Origin: Bdellovibrionales bacterium | GTDB taxonomy: Bacteria; Bdellovibrionota; Bdellovibrionia; Bdellovibrionales; UBA1609 | Assembly: GCA_016716765.1 (NCBI GenBank) | Contig: JADJVA010000020.1 | Span: 1,116,001 to 1,180,000, forward strand | DNA: 64,000 bases | Direction: 5' to 3' | Shown here: positions 1-8,993 of the stretch, one piece after another | How the letters are laid out: the number at the start of each line of letters is the position of its first letter | Numbering within the stretch: the stretch's first letter is position 1 | The notes under the pieces: model-generated | The model's database searches: none | Seen by the model: the letters and a program-made list of their open reading frames with translations, nothing else | Told to the model about the DNA's origin: nothing | Program-made: the position numbers and the translations under genes

Positions 1-421
1 ACACAATGCCCAAATTATTATGCAAAGCTGGCTCTTTTGGATGAACACTCAAGGCACGTCGTAAAATGATTTTAGCAAGCCCCAGATTGTTCCTTCCAAA
101 ATAATGCAATGCAAGCGTATTGAGAGCAACCAGGTGACCAGGGTCTTTCCCCAATATCCTAGAAGTTGCCGCAATAATTTGGGGTTCAAGACCAGCCCGG
201 CGGGCAGCCAGCAATGCCTCAACATCCTCTTTTTCCGTGGTCTCAGGTCTTTCCCTTTTTGCGAGTTTCTCATTAGATACTCCACGGACCTCATTGTTGT
301 CCGCGCCCGTTTCTTCGACAGGATCTGAGCCATCAAGATCATCAAACTGAAAGGCTCCAGCTGGCCAAACACCGAAGCTGGACGAGATCATCAAAAGCAA
401 AAATAAGAAACATTTTCTCAC
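1..421 (-). CDS. Secreted TPR protein, 3' part beyond window edge
   Basis: The reading frame opens with GTG at 421-419, directly after the TAA stop of the upstream gene (TAAGTG), and stays open to base 1, so the C-terminus is missing. The start MRKCFLFLLLMISSSFG is a typical Sec signal peptide ending near the A/F of PAGAF. An acidic linker (DDLDGSDPVEE) follows, then from about residue 65 a TPR-like helical pair (DPGHLVALNTLALHYFGRNN, then PALHNNLGIV). It is probably a periplasmic scaffold translated together with the two TPR genes before it. The partner is unknown. The non-ATG start is supported by the signal peptide and the stop/start junction. Confidence 0.75.
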   Translation of the reverse strand, partial: MRKCFLFLLLMISSSFGVWPAGAFQFDDLDGSDPVEETGADNNEVRGVSNEKLAKRERPETTEKEDVEALLAARRAGLEPQIIAATSRILGKDPGHLVALNTLALHYFGRNNLGLAKIILRRALSVHPKEPALHNNLGIV

Positions 422-3400
422 TTAATTCTCCAGGTAGTCTGGAACCTTGGTCAAAATAGCTTCCTCTCCAAAATTAGGAAATTTCTCACTATTCAACCGG
501 TTCGCTTCGACAAATGCGGCTTTCAACCACTCGTTGTAACCTTCTAGCCTGTATCCCTTTTCTATCGCAGCTGTGTAATTACTCAATGCCTCGTCCTGAA
601 AAGGTCTTGCGACCTTGTCAACGCCCATTTTATATTCCTTCAATTGGTCCGGAGAAAGATTGTTTGGAAGCGCAACTGAATAAAGGGCTGCACTCATGTG
701 TTGATTTGCCTGACCAGATAAAGTAAGCGCTGCAACAACCATATATGCATCATCATATTTGATAACCTCCTTTAGTCGCTCCTTCAGCTTGCTGATCAGA
801 TCAAGCTTTCTACGTACGGCGTTATCCTGCCCCGAGGGATCGGAGGGAATTTTTATGGACCGCAATTCGTCGTAAACCCTGTAGACGATTTTGAATTGAG
901 CTTCGGCCGCATGCGCGACGCCCACCGGATTTCCATTTTTTGAAAATCCCTTCTGCACTGCGACTGTCCTTTTAAAATAGTCGTCAGAGGCCTTTTTTCT
1001 CCCCAACTTTTCTTCAATTACTCCAAGCTGAAAAAGTGCCTCGATAAGCGCTGAGGCATTTGCTGGATTCAGATCGACGTACTGGCTGTAGTAGCTTCGA
1101 GCATTCTTCAAATTCCCTCTCTTTTGCCAGATCTTCGCCATAAGAAAAATGACCTCCATACGATCACGACGCTTACTTCGATCAAAATACTTTTGGTAAT
1201 TATCAAGAGCTGAGTTATAGAAATTCATGCCGTCCCGAATAACTCCAGCATTGTAGAAAAAATCGACAGCATCCTTATCGCCCTTGGCGTTTTCATTTGC
1301 ATACTTCTCAAAAAATTCAGCGGCCTCTTTGTATTGCCCAGATTTTTCATACAACAAAGCCATAAATTTCAAAGATTTTTGCTTTAAATCCTCGTGCCCC
1401 TTGCTCGAACCCTTAAGGACTGATCCGTACATCGCTAAAGCCTTCAATAGGTCGCCCGCTCTTTCGTAGTTTACCGCCGAATTGAATCGCGCGGAAGTTG
1501 CCAATTCAGAGCGTCCGTTCTTATTCGAAAAAGACTCAAACTGCTTTGCACTGGAAATAAAATCCTTTCCGGCTTCCATATTTTGAGCACGTTTGAAGGA
1601 TGATTTTTCCAGAATTGATTGCACCTGAGCGCCTACCGGGGACGCGGCCAACTGAGGTATGCTGAGGATTTCCTGTCCAGCCTTTTCTAACCCCTCATAG
1701 TCATTCTTTAGATTGTAGATATCGAGAGTCAAATTTGCCGAATACTCGGCAAATTTAGTACTTGGCGCCGTTTTAATTATATCCTGAAATGACAAGAGGG
1801 CGCGATCAAATTGATTGTAATAGTAATAAAGGGCACCAAGCCGATACTTAATCGCGATTGCATCCGAACCTTTTGGAAAATCTTTAAGAAATCTCAAAAC
1901 CACTTTCTCAAACTTCTTGATCGTGGAATCAAATTCGACTGGTGATGTTGTACCTCCAACAATCTTTTTAACTTCTTCAGAAGTGGGTAATTTCTTTTCC
2001 AAAGAAAGAATTGCATTTAAAACTGATTTATCAAAATAGGCGCTGTTAGGAGCATTCTCGGCAACCCATAGATAGTGATCCGATGCGCGCTCATATTCCT
2101 CGATATCAAAAAGCAACTCTGCAAAGAAAAAATGCATCTCATCTAATTTAGGAGAATCCTTGAAAACGCGGAAATACAATTCATATCCACTTTTGGCCAT
2201 GGCTTGAGCATTTGGAGCTCTTGAATTCTGCGCCGTTTGGTGCTGTTGCAAAATGTAGTTCCGCAAAGTTGTCTCTATCAACTGTGTCGCCTTAGCAATG
2301 AGCTCACGGTTGCGACCATTTGTTTTTTGCCACGCACTATCTGGCCCATAACCCTGAATCCAGTTATAGAGCTCCTGTTTAAAAATTTTGGCCTCTCCCG
2401 TCGCCGCGTACATTGTTACGATTTGATACTGATAATCATAAGCCTTTGGGGAACTTTGATTTGCTTCAATCAGCTCGTGAAAGGTAAAGCGAGCTCCTGT
2501 TCTCTGCCCCATATCTGCATAATAATATGCGAGTTTTTCTTGCAGCGAATAAACATTTTTTGGACCTGCAACTTGAGCAAAGTAGTCCTTTGCTGCTTTG
2601 TAACTCCCTACTTCAGCATAAAAAATGACGAGATCCTTAAGTGCTTCGGTAGCTAAGCGAATGCGACTAACACCTCCAATTGTTTTTTCCTCTTGGCTCT
2701 TTGCCATACGCCCTGCCTTTATGACTCTTTCAAGTGATTGCAAAGCCTCCTTAACTGACCCCGCTTTGTATTGGCACCAAGCCGATTTATAGAGAGCAAA
2801 TGAGAATAATCGTGCCCTCCTATTGTTTGCCACTTGTTGATAATGAGGCAAGGCCTCGGACCAACGCTCATTTTCAAAGTGAAATTCGCCAATGGCAAAG
2901 TTAGACTCGTCGACGAAAGGACTCTTTGGAAATTCCTTTGTCAGTCTTTGATAATAAGACATGCCTTTCTTTTCGTCGTTTAATTCAAAATAATTAAATC
3001 CGAGAAAAAAGAGAGCCTGGTCAACTTTCTCATCCTTCGGAAAATCCCGCAAAAACCACTCATATAGCTGAACGGCTTTTCTATTGTACTCCTGCGCCGG
3101 ACCCAAGTTGAGTTTTTGCTTTGGAGAACCTTCCTTTGATTCTCGAACTTTTCGATCGAACTCCTGATGCAATCGAAATTCAATCAGACGCGATTTTTCC
3201 ACGTAGAGTTCTGCTAATCTCAGCCACAACTCCCCACGCTTCTTGCTTGATTTAAATTTATTTGTTAGCTTAAAAAGCTGATCTATTCCGTCATCGGTCA
3301 CTTTTTCAAGAACTGCTTCTTCAGAACCTTCGTCATAATAAAGAGAAGTGGACGACGGAGGCTTGACCGTCTGAAGATTTGTTTGCTTGCGGGATTCAAG

Positions 3401-3649
3401 CTCCTGAAATTGGGGCAGTTTTGAATCTCCTTTTTTTATAGAGAGATTCTTTCCTTCTATTTTTCTGAGGACATCACCAACCGTTTTCACCTTTTTTGCC
3501 TCTGCTGGCGCTCTTTCACTGGGAGCGCCAACAGCAAAATGATGGGAAGTTGATAGGAATGTGGTGAGCACAGCTCCGGTAAGAAGAAATCTTCGCCGCT
3601 GATTCCATATCAGGAATTCAATTTTAGTTACAACTTTGTGTTCCAACAT
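422..3649 (-). CDS. Large periplasmic TPR-repeat protein (GltD/AgnA-like?)
   Basis: A 1075-residue protein. The N-terminus (RRRFLLTGAVLTTFLSTS, ending in AVGAPS) looks like a signal peptide, so it should be exported. The rest is nearly all alpha-helical tetratricopeptide-type repeats, for example DQALFFLGFNYFELNDEKKG, DAIAIKYRLGALYYYYNQFD and ASALIEALFQLGVIEEKLG. No catalytic motif is visible. The start overlaps the upstream TPR gene by 26 bases and the stop abuts the next TPR gene, so it sits inside an operon. In Myxococcus, periplasmic TPR proteins of this size belong to the Glt gliding/focal-adhesion complex next to outer-membrane barrels. The arrangement here is similar, but orthology is inferred from layout only; a general envelope scaffold is the alternative. 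Confidence 0.8.
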   Translation of the reverse strand: MLEHKVVTKIEFLIWNQRRRFLLTGAVLTTFLSTSHHFAVGAPSERAPAEAKKVKTVGDVLRKIEGKNLSIKKGDSKLPQFQELESRKQTNLQTVKPPSSTSLYYDEGSEEAVLEKVTDDGIDQLFKLTNKFKSSKKRGELWLRLAELYVEKSRLIEFRLHQEFDRKVRESKEGSPKQKLNLGPAQEYNRKAVQLYEWFLRDFPKDEKVDQALFFLGFNYFELNDEKKGMSYYQRLTKEFPKSPFVDESNFAIGEFHFENERWSEALPHYQQVANNRRARLFSFALYKSAWCQYKAGSVKEALQSLERVIKAGRMAKSQEEKTIGGVSRIRLATEALKDLVIFYAEVGSYKAAKDYFAQVAGPKNVYSLQEKLAYYYADMGQRTGARFTFHELIEANQSSPKAYDYQYQIVTMYAATGEAKIFKQELYNWIQGYGPDSAWQKTNGRNRELIAKATQLIETTLRNYILQQHQTAQNSRAPNAQAMAKSGYELYFRVFKDSPKLDEMHFFFAELLFDIEEYERASDHYLWVAENAPNSAYFDKSVLNAILSLEKKLPTSEEVKKIVGGTTSPVEFDSTIKKFEKVVLRFLKDFPKGSDAIAIKYRLGALYYYYNQFDRALLSFQDIIKTAPSTKFAEYSANLTLDIYNLKNDYEGLEKAGQEILSIPQLAASPVGAQVQSILEKSSFKRAQNMEAGKDFISSAKQFESFSNKNGRSELATSARFNSAVNYERAGDLLKALAMYGSVLKGSSKGHEDLKQKSLKFMALLYEKSGQYKEAAEFFEKYANENAKGDKDAVDFFYNAGVIRDGMNFYNSALDNYQKYFDRSKRRDRMEVIFLMAKIWQKRGNLKNARSYYSQYVDLNPANASALIEALFQLGVIEEKLGRKKASDDYFKRTVAVQKGFSKNGNPVGVAHAAEAQFKIVYRVYDELRSIKIPSDPSGQDNAVRRKLDLISKLKERLKEVIKYDDAYMVVAALTLSGQANQHMSAALYSVALPNNLSPDQLKEYKMGVDKVARPFQDEALSNYTAAIEKGYRLEGYNEWLKAAFVEANRLNSEKFPNFGEEAILTKVPDYLEN

Positions 3650-5237
3650 AATGATAGTTACCTAACTCATCCAACCAGTACTCACCCCTAAAAGGCCAAT
3701 ACTCGAAACCATTTTGAATGTAATAATCACGCTCAGTATCTTCATCAACTTGGGCTTGTTCTGGAAGGTCCTTTCCCGCCAACTTTTTCTTCAATGATTC
3801 CTTTTTCCCATTGATCATTTCGTAACGGATAAAGCCCTCCTGTTCAAAGAGATCGAAAAGGTCTTCTCTGATTGCGTCGAGGTGACCCCTAATTTGAAGA
3901 CCCGTCCGTTTCCGAGCCTTGATAAGGCGCTTTTGTACGATCCTCTTTGCATAACGTCCCAGTGCAGAATTCTTCCAACCCGGTTCCATTTTTTCAATTA
4001 GGGCCTTCTCGGCCAATAGCTTCTTTATGTAAGCGTACGAACGAAGAAAATCACCCTCTTTGAAGATTTTTCGAGCCACAATCAATGGGATTTTATGTTG
4101 AGATTCCTTGATCGGATTGTCTCCACTCTCACGCCATTCTTTCAAGCTCGAAACCGTCTCAGAGAAATACTGATCGGGAGCCGAAGTCTTAAGGAAATTG
4201 ACAACATCCCGATAAACAGGCTTATATATCTGATTAAAGAGATTCAGCACTTTTTCCATTTCATCATATTTACATATGTATAAATACACTATTGACCTGA
4301 GCAAAAGCGACTCAGGAAGGTATCGATCTTCATAATAGTCAGAATGTAGGGAATGAAAATTACTGAGAGCAGAGCGAAATCGGCCTGAACGCAACATAGC
4401 CCAACTCGACTCGAAAAGAGTATCATGCCAAGCCGGAGTGTCGCGAGGAATCTGACGATAGCCTTCTATTGCCTCATCCCATTTCTTTGCCTGATAGAGA
4501 ACTCGTGCCTTACCAATAAGTCCAGATACACGGCTGACATCGGTCACTCCATACCGCTCGCGCGCATCCACGAGTTCATCAAAGGCCGAGTAGGCCTCCT
4601 TGGACTTCCCGCTTTCTGAAGAGGCCAATCCCTCAAGATATTTGGCTCTTGGGAAAAGTGAACTCGTGTTTGCCACTCGTTTGAAGCTCTCTGCTGCTTC
4701 GGCAAATTGTTGGTTGCGAAGTTGAAATTCACCAATTCGATAAAAAAGCATGTCGCGGTGAACGCGAGGAAAATCATCGACCTTAACACGAGAGATTGCG
4801 TAGTTAAGAAGTGTGTCGTCTCCCAAGGAATCTGCAGCCAATGACAGCTTCTCCAGAGATTGCCTCAGATACTTGTTATTTCCGTCCTTAATTACGCTGA
4901 TAAATTGAAAAGCCGCAATTTGTGGCATTTTCATTTGGTACAACATGAGTCCCAGCAAGTATTTTACTTGCATTTTTCGATCGCGAAATCGAGGGTTGTG
5001 GCTCAACTGAAACAGCTTGATGCTTGCCTCTTGAAAGCGACCAGCCTTAACCAACTTGAGAGCTTCCACCAATTCTTGGCGATTTTTACTTTCTGCTGTC
5101 ATAGCGGATCCAGAACGAGAGGAGGGAGAGCGATCAGTTACAGCTTCCTTTTTAACAGCCGCAGCCTCCGAATTGGCTGCGGCATTCAAGGTAAAAGATA
5201 GGAAAGCCATCAAACAGCAGAATACCAATCCATTCAT
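3624..5237 (-). CDS. Periplasmic TPR-repeat protein (GltC/GltE-like?)
   Basis: A 537-residue protein with a clear Sec signal peptide (MNGLVFCCLMAFLSFTLNAAANS). After a low-complexity linker (residues about 25-50) come helical TPR-type repeats: LVEALKLVKAGRFQEASIKL, YRIGEFQLRNQQFAEAAESF and IGKARVLYQAKKWDEAIEGY. The C-terminal 100 residues are charged and helical and end in an aromatic stretch (YWPFRGEYWLDELGNYHYVG). Its ATG overlaps the stop of the upstream beta-barrel gene (ATGA), which implies translational coupling to an outer-membrane protein. It probably bridges periplasm and outer membrane in the same assembly as its neighbours. No enzyme signature is seen. Confidence 0.8.
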   Translation of the reverse strand: MNGLVFCCLMAFLSFTLNAAANSEAAAVKKEAVTDRSPSSRSGSAMTAESKNRQELVEALKLVKAGRFQEASIKLFQLSHNPRFRDRKMQVKYLLGLMLYQMKMPQIAAFQFISVIKDGNNKYLRQSLEKLSLAADSLGDDTLLNYAISRVKVDDFPRVHRDMLFYRIGEFQLRNQQFAEAAESFKRVANTSSLFPRAKYLEGLASSESGKSKEAYSAFDELVDARERYGVTDVSRVSGLIGKARVLYQAKKWDEAIEGYRQIPRDTPAWHDTLFESSWAMLRSGRFRSALSNFHSLHSDYYEDRYLPESLLLRSIVYLYICKYDEMEKVLNLFNQIYKPVYRDVVNFLKTSAPDQYFSETVSSLKEWRESGDNPIKESQHKIPLIVARKIFKEGDFLRSYAYIKKLLAEKALIEKMEPGWKNSALGRYAKRIVQKRLIKARKRTGLQIRGHLDAIREDLFDLFEQEGFIRYEMINGKKESLKKKLAGKDLPEQAQVDEDTERDYYIQNGFEYWPFRGEYWLDELGNYHYVGTQSCN

Positions 5238-6127
5238 CTGTATGTGGCCTCCGGAAAGAAGAAGCTAAGTCCCAAGGCAACATAGACATCATCATGATTT
5301 GCCTTCACGCTTTGGAGCGAACCGCCCTTTAGAACTTCACTCTCGGCCTGATAGAAATTCCAATTTATGTCCCAACGGAAGGCCATGCTCTTTGAAAGGG
5401 CAAAGGACTGCCCTCCCCCGAGGTGAATGGTCGGAAAACTTCCTCCCTGATCCGTGCTCGTCATACCGGCACCCCCCGAAAAATAGAAATCAAAGGGAAC
5501 AATCCGCTTATTCATAAACGTCGTTTTGCCGTACATGGGGGTCCATTTGAAATTTACCGCAACAAAATTCTTTGGAGTGACGAGGCTCTCAGTCTTAACA
5601 CTTCTTTTGGTCCGTAAATTATCTGTAACCGCTCTTTCGGAGGAAGATAAGATGAAATAGAGAAGCTCGACTCCATATCTCTCTTGAAAATAGTAGCCAC
5701 CGCGAATCGCCGCACCCATATTGAGAAAGAATGGATTGTTTATTGTTCCCAAAACGCTCCCAGACAATTCATAGCGCTTTGTTTTGGGTAAAAATCTTTT
5801 TTGGATAATCGCTATATCAGCAAGCGGAGCGAGCGTCGAAAGTTCAGAAAGCGTCGTTGGATCTGGCTTTGCCTTTTCTGTCGCTTTTATTTTTTGTTCT
5901 GAGCTTCTCTTCTCTGCCTTTTTCTCAGTTTCTTTATCTTCAAACTTATCATAAAGATCTTCCACTTCGTCGTCAGGTGTATCCGACTCGCCCCCACCTC
6001 GCAGATCAGTACCTGAACTCTCGGAATTGGTTGAGAGATTCTGAGAGAATCCTGGTGTGGGATTAAGAGCTATTCCCAAGGTACTCAAGATAATAATGAA
6101 TGGGATTTTTAACACCGCTGTCCTCAC
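5234..6127 (-). CDS. Outer-membrane beta-barrel protein (GltA/GltB-like?)
   Basis: A 297-residue protein with a signal peptide (KIPFIIILSTLGIALNPTPGFSQ) and a charged linker at about residues 45-90 (DDEVEDLYDKFEDKETEKK). A C-terminal domain of about 190 residues shows alternating hydrophobic/polar strands rich in Gly and aromatics (GAAIRGGYYFQERYGVELLY, FDFYFSGGAGM). It ends in ALGLSFFF plus a short tail, typical of outer-membrane barrels. The architecture matches the 'outer membrane beta-barrel domain' family of myxobacteria and Bdellovibrio that includes GltA/GltB (from memory). It is the second of two adjacent barrels and is coupled by ATGA to the TPR gene downstream. Confidence 0.78.
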   Translation of the reverse strand: MRTAVLKIPFIIILSTLGIALNPTPGFSQNLSTNSESSGTDLRGGGESDTPDDEVEDLYDKFEDKETEKKAEKRSSEQKIKATEKAKPDPTTLSELSTLAPLADIAIIQKRFLPKTKRYELSGSVLGTINNPFFLNMGAAIRGGYYFQERYGVELLYFILSSSERAVTDNLRTKRSVKTESLVTPKNFVAVNFKWTPMYGKTTFMNKRIVPFDFYFSGGAGMTSTDQGGSFPTIHLGGGQSFALSKSMAFRWDINWNFYQAESEVLKGGSLQSVKANHDDVYVALGLSFFFPEATYR

Positions 6128-6227
6128 CTAAGATGATCTCATTATTAAACAGTATCAGTAAAATCGTGTTTTTTTGAACTCATCTCCTCTAATTCTGGAC
6201 GTCCTCTGGGATTCTCAGGACAAACAT

Positions 6228-6971
6228 CTAGAGGAGATAGACGAGGGCAAGGGTCATCAAGGCATGAATGAATGTTGTTTCATCAAACGCCGAACTCGGT
6301 TGAACTGAATCCGTTGGCAAAAGTGCCTTTGTTGTGGGATCTGGACCTCTGTAGATAAGAGCACGCAAATCAAGACGAAGCGCCAGATTTGGAGTAAAAT
6401 AGAATTTCTCTCCTGCTCCAACGTTCAGGGCGACAACGCTCTGGTCATCGAGTCCAATCATTCCTACACCCACCAAACTAAACATCGATAAATTCATAAC
6501 TAAACTCTTCGAGTAGCTTATTTTTCCGTAATAAGCGGTATACTGGTAGTTGGCCATAAACATATATTTAGGATGAGGAGCTCGACTGGCATCAAAATAT
6601 GATAAATCTAGTCCTTCTCCCTTCCTCAATTGCTCTCCATAGCTGGAAAGACCACTTTGCCAAAAGGCCGCTGCCAGATTGACCCCATGAATTTCATCAA
6701 AATGATAGGAAAGGGAGCCATTAAAATTGAGCGGATTATAGAAAGGATCCATCAAATTAAAGCCAAATCCTCCTCCTAGTTCAATTCTCTTTTCCGTTAC
6801 AACATTTCGATTCTTCACGTTCGCCAATTTGTCAAAAACGGGCAAAACGGATTCGCTCGCCAGCTCATCCTCAGGAAATTCAATCTTGTCGGCATAACCT
6901 GGAGTGGAAAAAACGGCCGTTAGCAAAAGACAAAGTGAGCCCAATACCAAGTTCATGAATTCATCTCGCAT
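6228..6971 (-). CDS. Outer-membrane beta-barrel protein, first gene of the envelope cluster
   Basis: A 247-residue protein. The N-terminus MNLVLGSLCLLLTAVFSTPGYA (beginning at residue 6) is a signal peptide with an A-x-A-like cleavage site. The mature part has an acidic stretch, then amphipathic beta-strands (RIELGGGFGFNLMDPF, NFNGSLSYHFDEIHGVNLAA, NLALRLDLRALIYRG) and a hydrophobic end (ALMTLALVYLL). It resembles the following barrel gene in layout, so the two may be paralogous subunits. An in-frame ATG at 6956 is an alternative start; neither has a strong ribosome site. It is probably the promoter-proximal gene of the cluster running down to base 1, 150 bases beyond the kpsF stop. Confidence 0.72.
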   Translation of the reverse strand: MRDEFMNLVLGSLCLLLTAVFSTPGYADKIEFPEDELASESVLPVFDKLANVKNRNVVTEKRIELGGGFGFNLMDPFYNPLNFNGSLSYHFDEIHGVNLAAAFWQSGLSSYGEQLRKGEGLDLSYFDASRAPHPKYMFMANYQYTAYYGKISYSKSLVMNLSMFSLVGVGMIGLDDQSVVALNVGAGEKFYFTPNLALRLDLRALIYRGPDPTTKALLPTDSVQPSSAFDETTFIHALMTLALVYLL

Positions 6972-7122
6972 AATTAAATACCGAACTCCAAAGACCTGCC
7001 TTTCGGCAACTTCATCATAAGGTTATCTTCGGTTTATGGCTACCGTTTCGAAGATCTCAGGGCTTTGGTCTCATGCCATGGGAGTTCAGCGAACCAAAAA
7101 TGAAAAAGAAGGGCCCAAGATC

Positions 7123-8115
7123 CTAGCGAACTTTAGCTCGTAATAAATCTTGAAGGTGAATGATCCCTATGGGGGCAGAAGGATTTGTGGCCGTCTTGTC
7201 GACGACAAAAAGAATTTGAATTTGAAATTGCTCCATGACAAAAAGCGCCCGTTCCGCCAATTCGTTCACGTCAATGGTCTTGGGATGACGAGACATGAGT
7301 GCACTTGCCTTTTCAAGAAGTGGAGATTTACTCTTCTCCAGTCGCCGACGAATATCTCCATCGGTCACAACACCAATCAAAGTCCCATTCTCCTGAACAA
7401 CTCCTGCCACTCCGCGGACCTCTTTAGCGGTCATTTGGCTGACGACTATGGCCATTTCCTCATCCGGAGAAACCAATGGAAGGGCTTCTCCGACATGCAT
7501 CACATCTCGAACTCGAGTTAACAACCGGCGACCCAAGGCCCCACCCGGATGAAACTCAGCAAAATCATCCCTGCTAAAGCCTCGACGCTTCAAAACTGCC
7601 ATCGCCAGCGCATCGCACAAGGCTAAATTTACTGTCGTACTCGCCGTCGGTGCTAGACCAAGCGGACAAGCTTCTTCTGCGACGCCAATATCTAAACAGA
7701 CTGTTCCTGCTCGTCCGAGAGTGCTTTCTGAATTAGCAGTCATCGCAATAAGTACCAGGTTTTTTCGAGCACAATAAGAAATGATAGGAACCAGCTCGGC
7801 CGATTCCCCGCCGTAGCTCATCGCAATAACTAAATCATCCTTTGTAACAATACCTAAGTCTCCGTGAGAGCCTTCGGCTGGGTGAAGATATATTGTCGGC
7901 GTACCGGTGGAAGTAAAGGTGGACGCCAATTTACGAGCAATAATTCCCGATTTCCCAATTCCTGTCGAAATAATTCTGCCTTCGCAGGCGAGTACAAGTT
8001 CTACCGCTTTTGAGAATTCCCGACCCAGCCTTTCACGCAAATGTAAAATACTTCGAGCTTCTATTTCCAATACTGATCGCGCCTCATCTAAGTCGGCTTG
8101 CCGCTCCCGATCCAT
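7123..8115 (-). CDS. kpsF: Arabinose-5-phosphate isomerase (SIS + two CBS domains)
   Basis: Converts ribulose 5-phosphate to arabinose 5-phosphate, the first committed step toward Kdo in LPS. The 330 residues have an N-terminal SIS domain (GRIISTGIGKSG, then TSTGTPTIYLHPAEGSHGDLG and AMSYGGESAEL) and two C-terminal CBS repeats (VRDVMHVGEALPLVSPDEEM; ALMSRHPKTIDVNE). The length matches KdsD/KpsF/GutQ. I chose the ATG at 8115 because it overlaps the pyrG stop as TGATG and gives the family N-terminus (MDRERQADLDEARSVL); a longer frame to 8157 would run into pyrG. The neighbours pyrG (CTP) and kdsB (CMP-Kdo synthesis) place it in Kdo supply. Which of KpsF/KdsD is the closer name cannot be decided here. 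Confidence 0.92.
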   Translation of the reverse strand: MDRERQADLDEARSVLEIEARSILHLRERLGREFSKAVELVLACEGRIISTGIGKSGIIARKLASTFTSTGTPTIYLHPAEGSHGDLGIVTKDDLVIAMSYGGESAELVPIISYCARKNLVLIAMTANSESTLGRAGTVCLDIGVAEEACPLGLAPTASTTVNLALCDALAMAVLKRRGFSRDDFAEFHPGGALGRRLLTRVRDVMHVGEALPLVSPDEEMAIVVSQMTAKEVRGVAGVVQENGTLIGVVTDGDIRRRLEKSKSPLLEKASALMSRHPKTIDVNELAERALFVMEQFQIQILFVVDKTATNPSAPIGIIHLQDLLRAKVR

Positions 8116-8993
8116 CAGGAACTTGCCTCTGAAGCTGGGAAAAGACGATCTTTCCATTTTGAACCAGTGACTCCATTCCTTCTGGTCTTGGAAGCCATTT
8201 CTGATTTTAAAGATGAAGTTTTTAAGATTGCGGCTTTAACAAAGGAGGTAAACAAGGGATGTGGTTGCAAAGGACGTGATTTAAATTCAGGATGAAACTG
8301 AACGCCGATAAACCAAGGGTGCTCATTAATTTCGACTATCTCAACCAAATCCCGCTCTTTACAAACTCCAGAAGAAACCATGCCCTTCTTCTCAAAAAGA
8401 GCTCGATATTTGTTATTGAACTCAAAACGATGACGATGTCGTTCATGGACCAATGCCTCACCATAAATTTCACGTACTCGAGTCCCATGAACGAGGTTAC
8501 AGGGGTAAGATCCCAATCTCATCGTTCCGCCTTTGTCCGAGACCCCGCGCTGCTCCTCCATCATATCAATAACCAAATTGTAGTTTTTCTTTATTGGTAT
8601 ATTAAACTCACGGCTCGTCGCATCCTTTATTCCACAAACATGACGAGCAAACTCAATTGCCGCCAATTGCATTCCGAAACAGATTCCAAAAAAGGGAACT
8701 TTATTTTCGCGTGCATACTGAATTGCGGCCATCTTCCCCTCAGCACCCCTCTCCCCAAATCCACCGGGAACCAAAATTCCATCTACTCCAGCAAGAGCAT
8801 CCTTTGCGTTCTTGGTGTTGAGTCGTTCAGAATCAATATAAACCACATTCACTTTGGTGTGATTGGCAATTCCTCCATGAATGATCGCTTCATGTAATGA
8901 TTTATAACTCTCCTTCAGATCCACATATTTTCCCACGATCCCAATCTTTGTTTCGTACTTTGGATTCATGAGGGTGGCGACCATTTTGCCCAT
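8115..8993 (-). CDS. pyrG: CTP synthase, C-terminal glutaminase half (frameshifted)
   Basis: This frame encodes the end of the synthetase linker and the class I glutamine amidotransferase domain of CTP synthase. It shows GILVPGGFGERG, the nucleophile motif FFGICFGMQ with the catalytic Cys, GGTMRLGSYPC, HRHRFEFNN and the His-Glu pair in VQFHPEFKSRP. It is not a natural protein by itself: homology runs unbroken from the N-terminal half (IQEWAK) into MVATLMNPKYETKIGIVGKYV here, but one base out of frame, in an AAAA run near 8984. The C-terminus has an extra 25-30 polar residues after FVKAAI, running to the kpsF start (TGATG). Either a sequencing/assembly indel or a real frameshift; an essential gene argues for the former. 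Confidence 0.88.
   Translation of the reverse strand: MGKMVATLMNPKYETKIGIVGKYVDLKESYKSLHEAIIHGGIANHTKVNVVYIDSERLNTKNAKDALAGVDGILVPGGFGERGAEGKMAAIQYARENKVPFFGICFGMQLAAIEFARHVCGIKDATSREFNIPIKKNYNLVIDMMEEQRGVSDKGGTMRLGSYPCNLVHGTRVREIYGEALVHERHRHRFEFNNKYRALFEKKGMVSSGVCKERDLVEIVEINEHPWFIGVQFHPEFKSRPLQPHPLFTSFVKAAILKTSSLKSEMASKTRRNGVTGSKWKDRLFPASEASS

Noticed and set aside
2237..2656. 139-codon plus-strand ORF inside the large TPR gene
   Set aside because: Shadow of the TPR coding frame; Cys/Leu-rich product without motifs.
8292..8897. 201-codon plus-strand ORF antisense to pyrG
   Set aside because: No RBS, no protein-like composition; the opposite strand is clear CTP synthase.
8970..8990. Programmed -1 frameshift in pyrG
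   Set aside because: The site has only one AAAA slip codon and no XXXYYYZ heptamer or clear downstream hairpin; an indel error is simpler.
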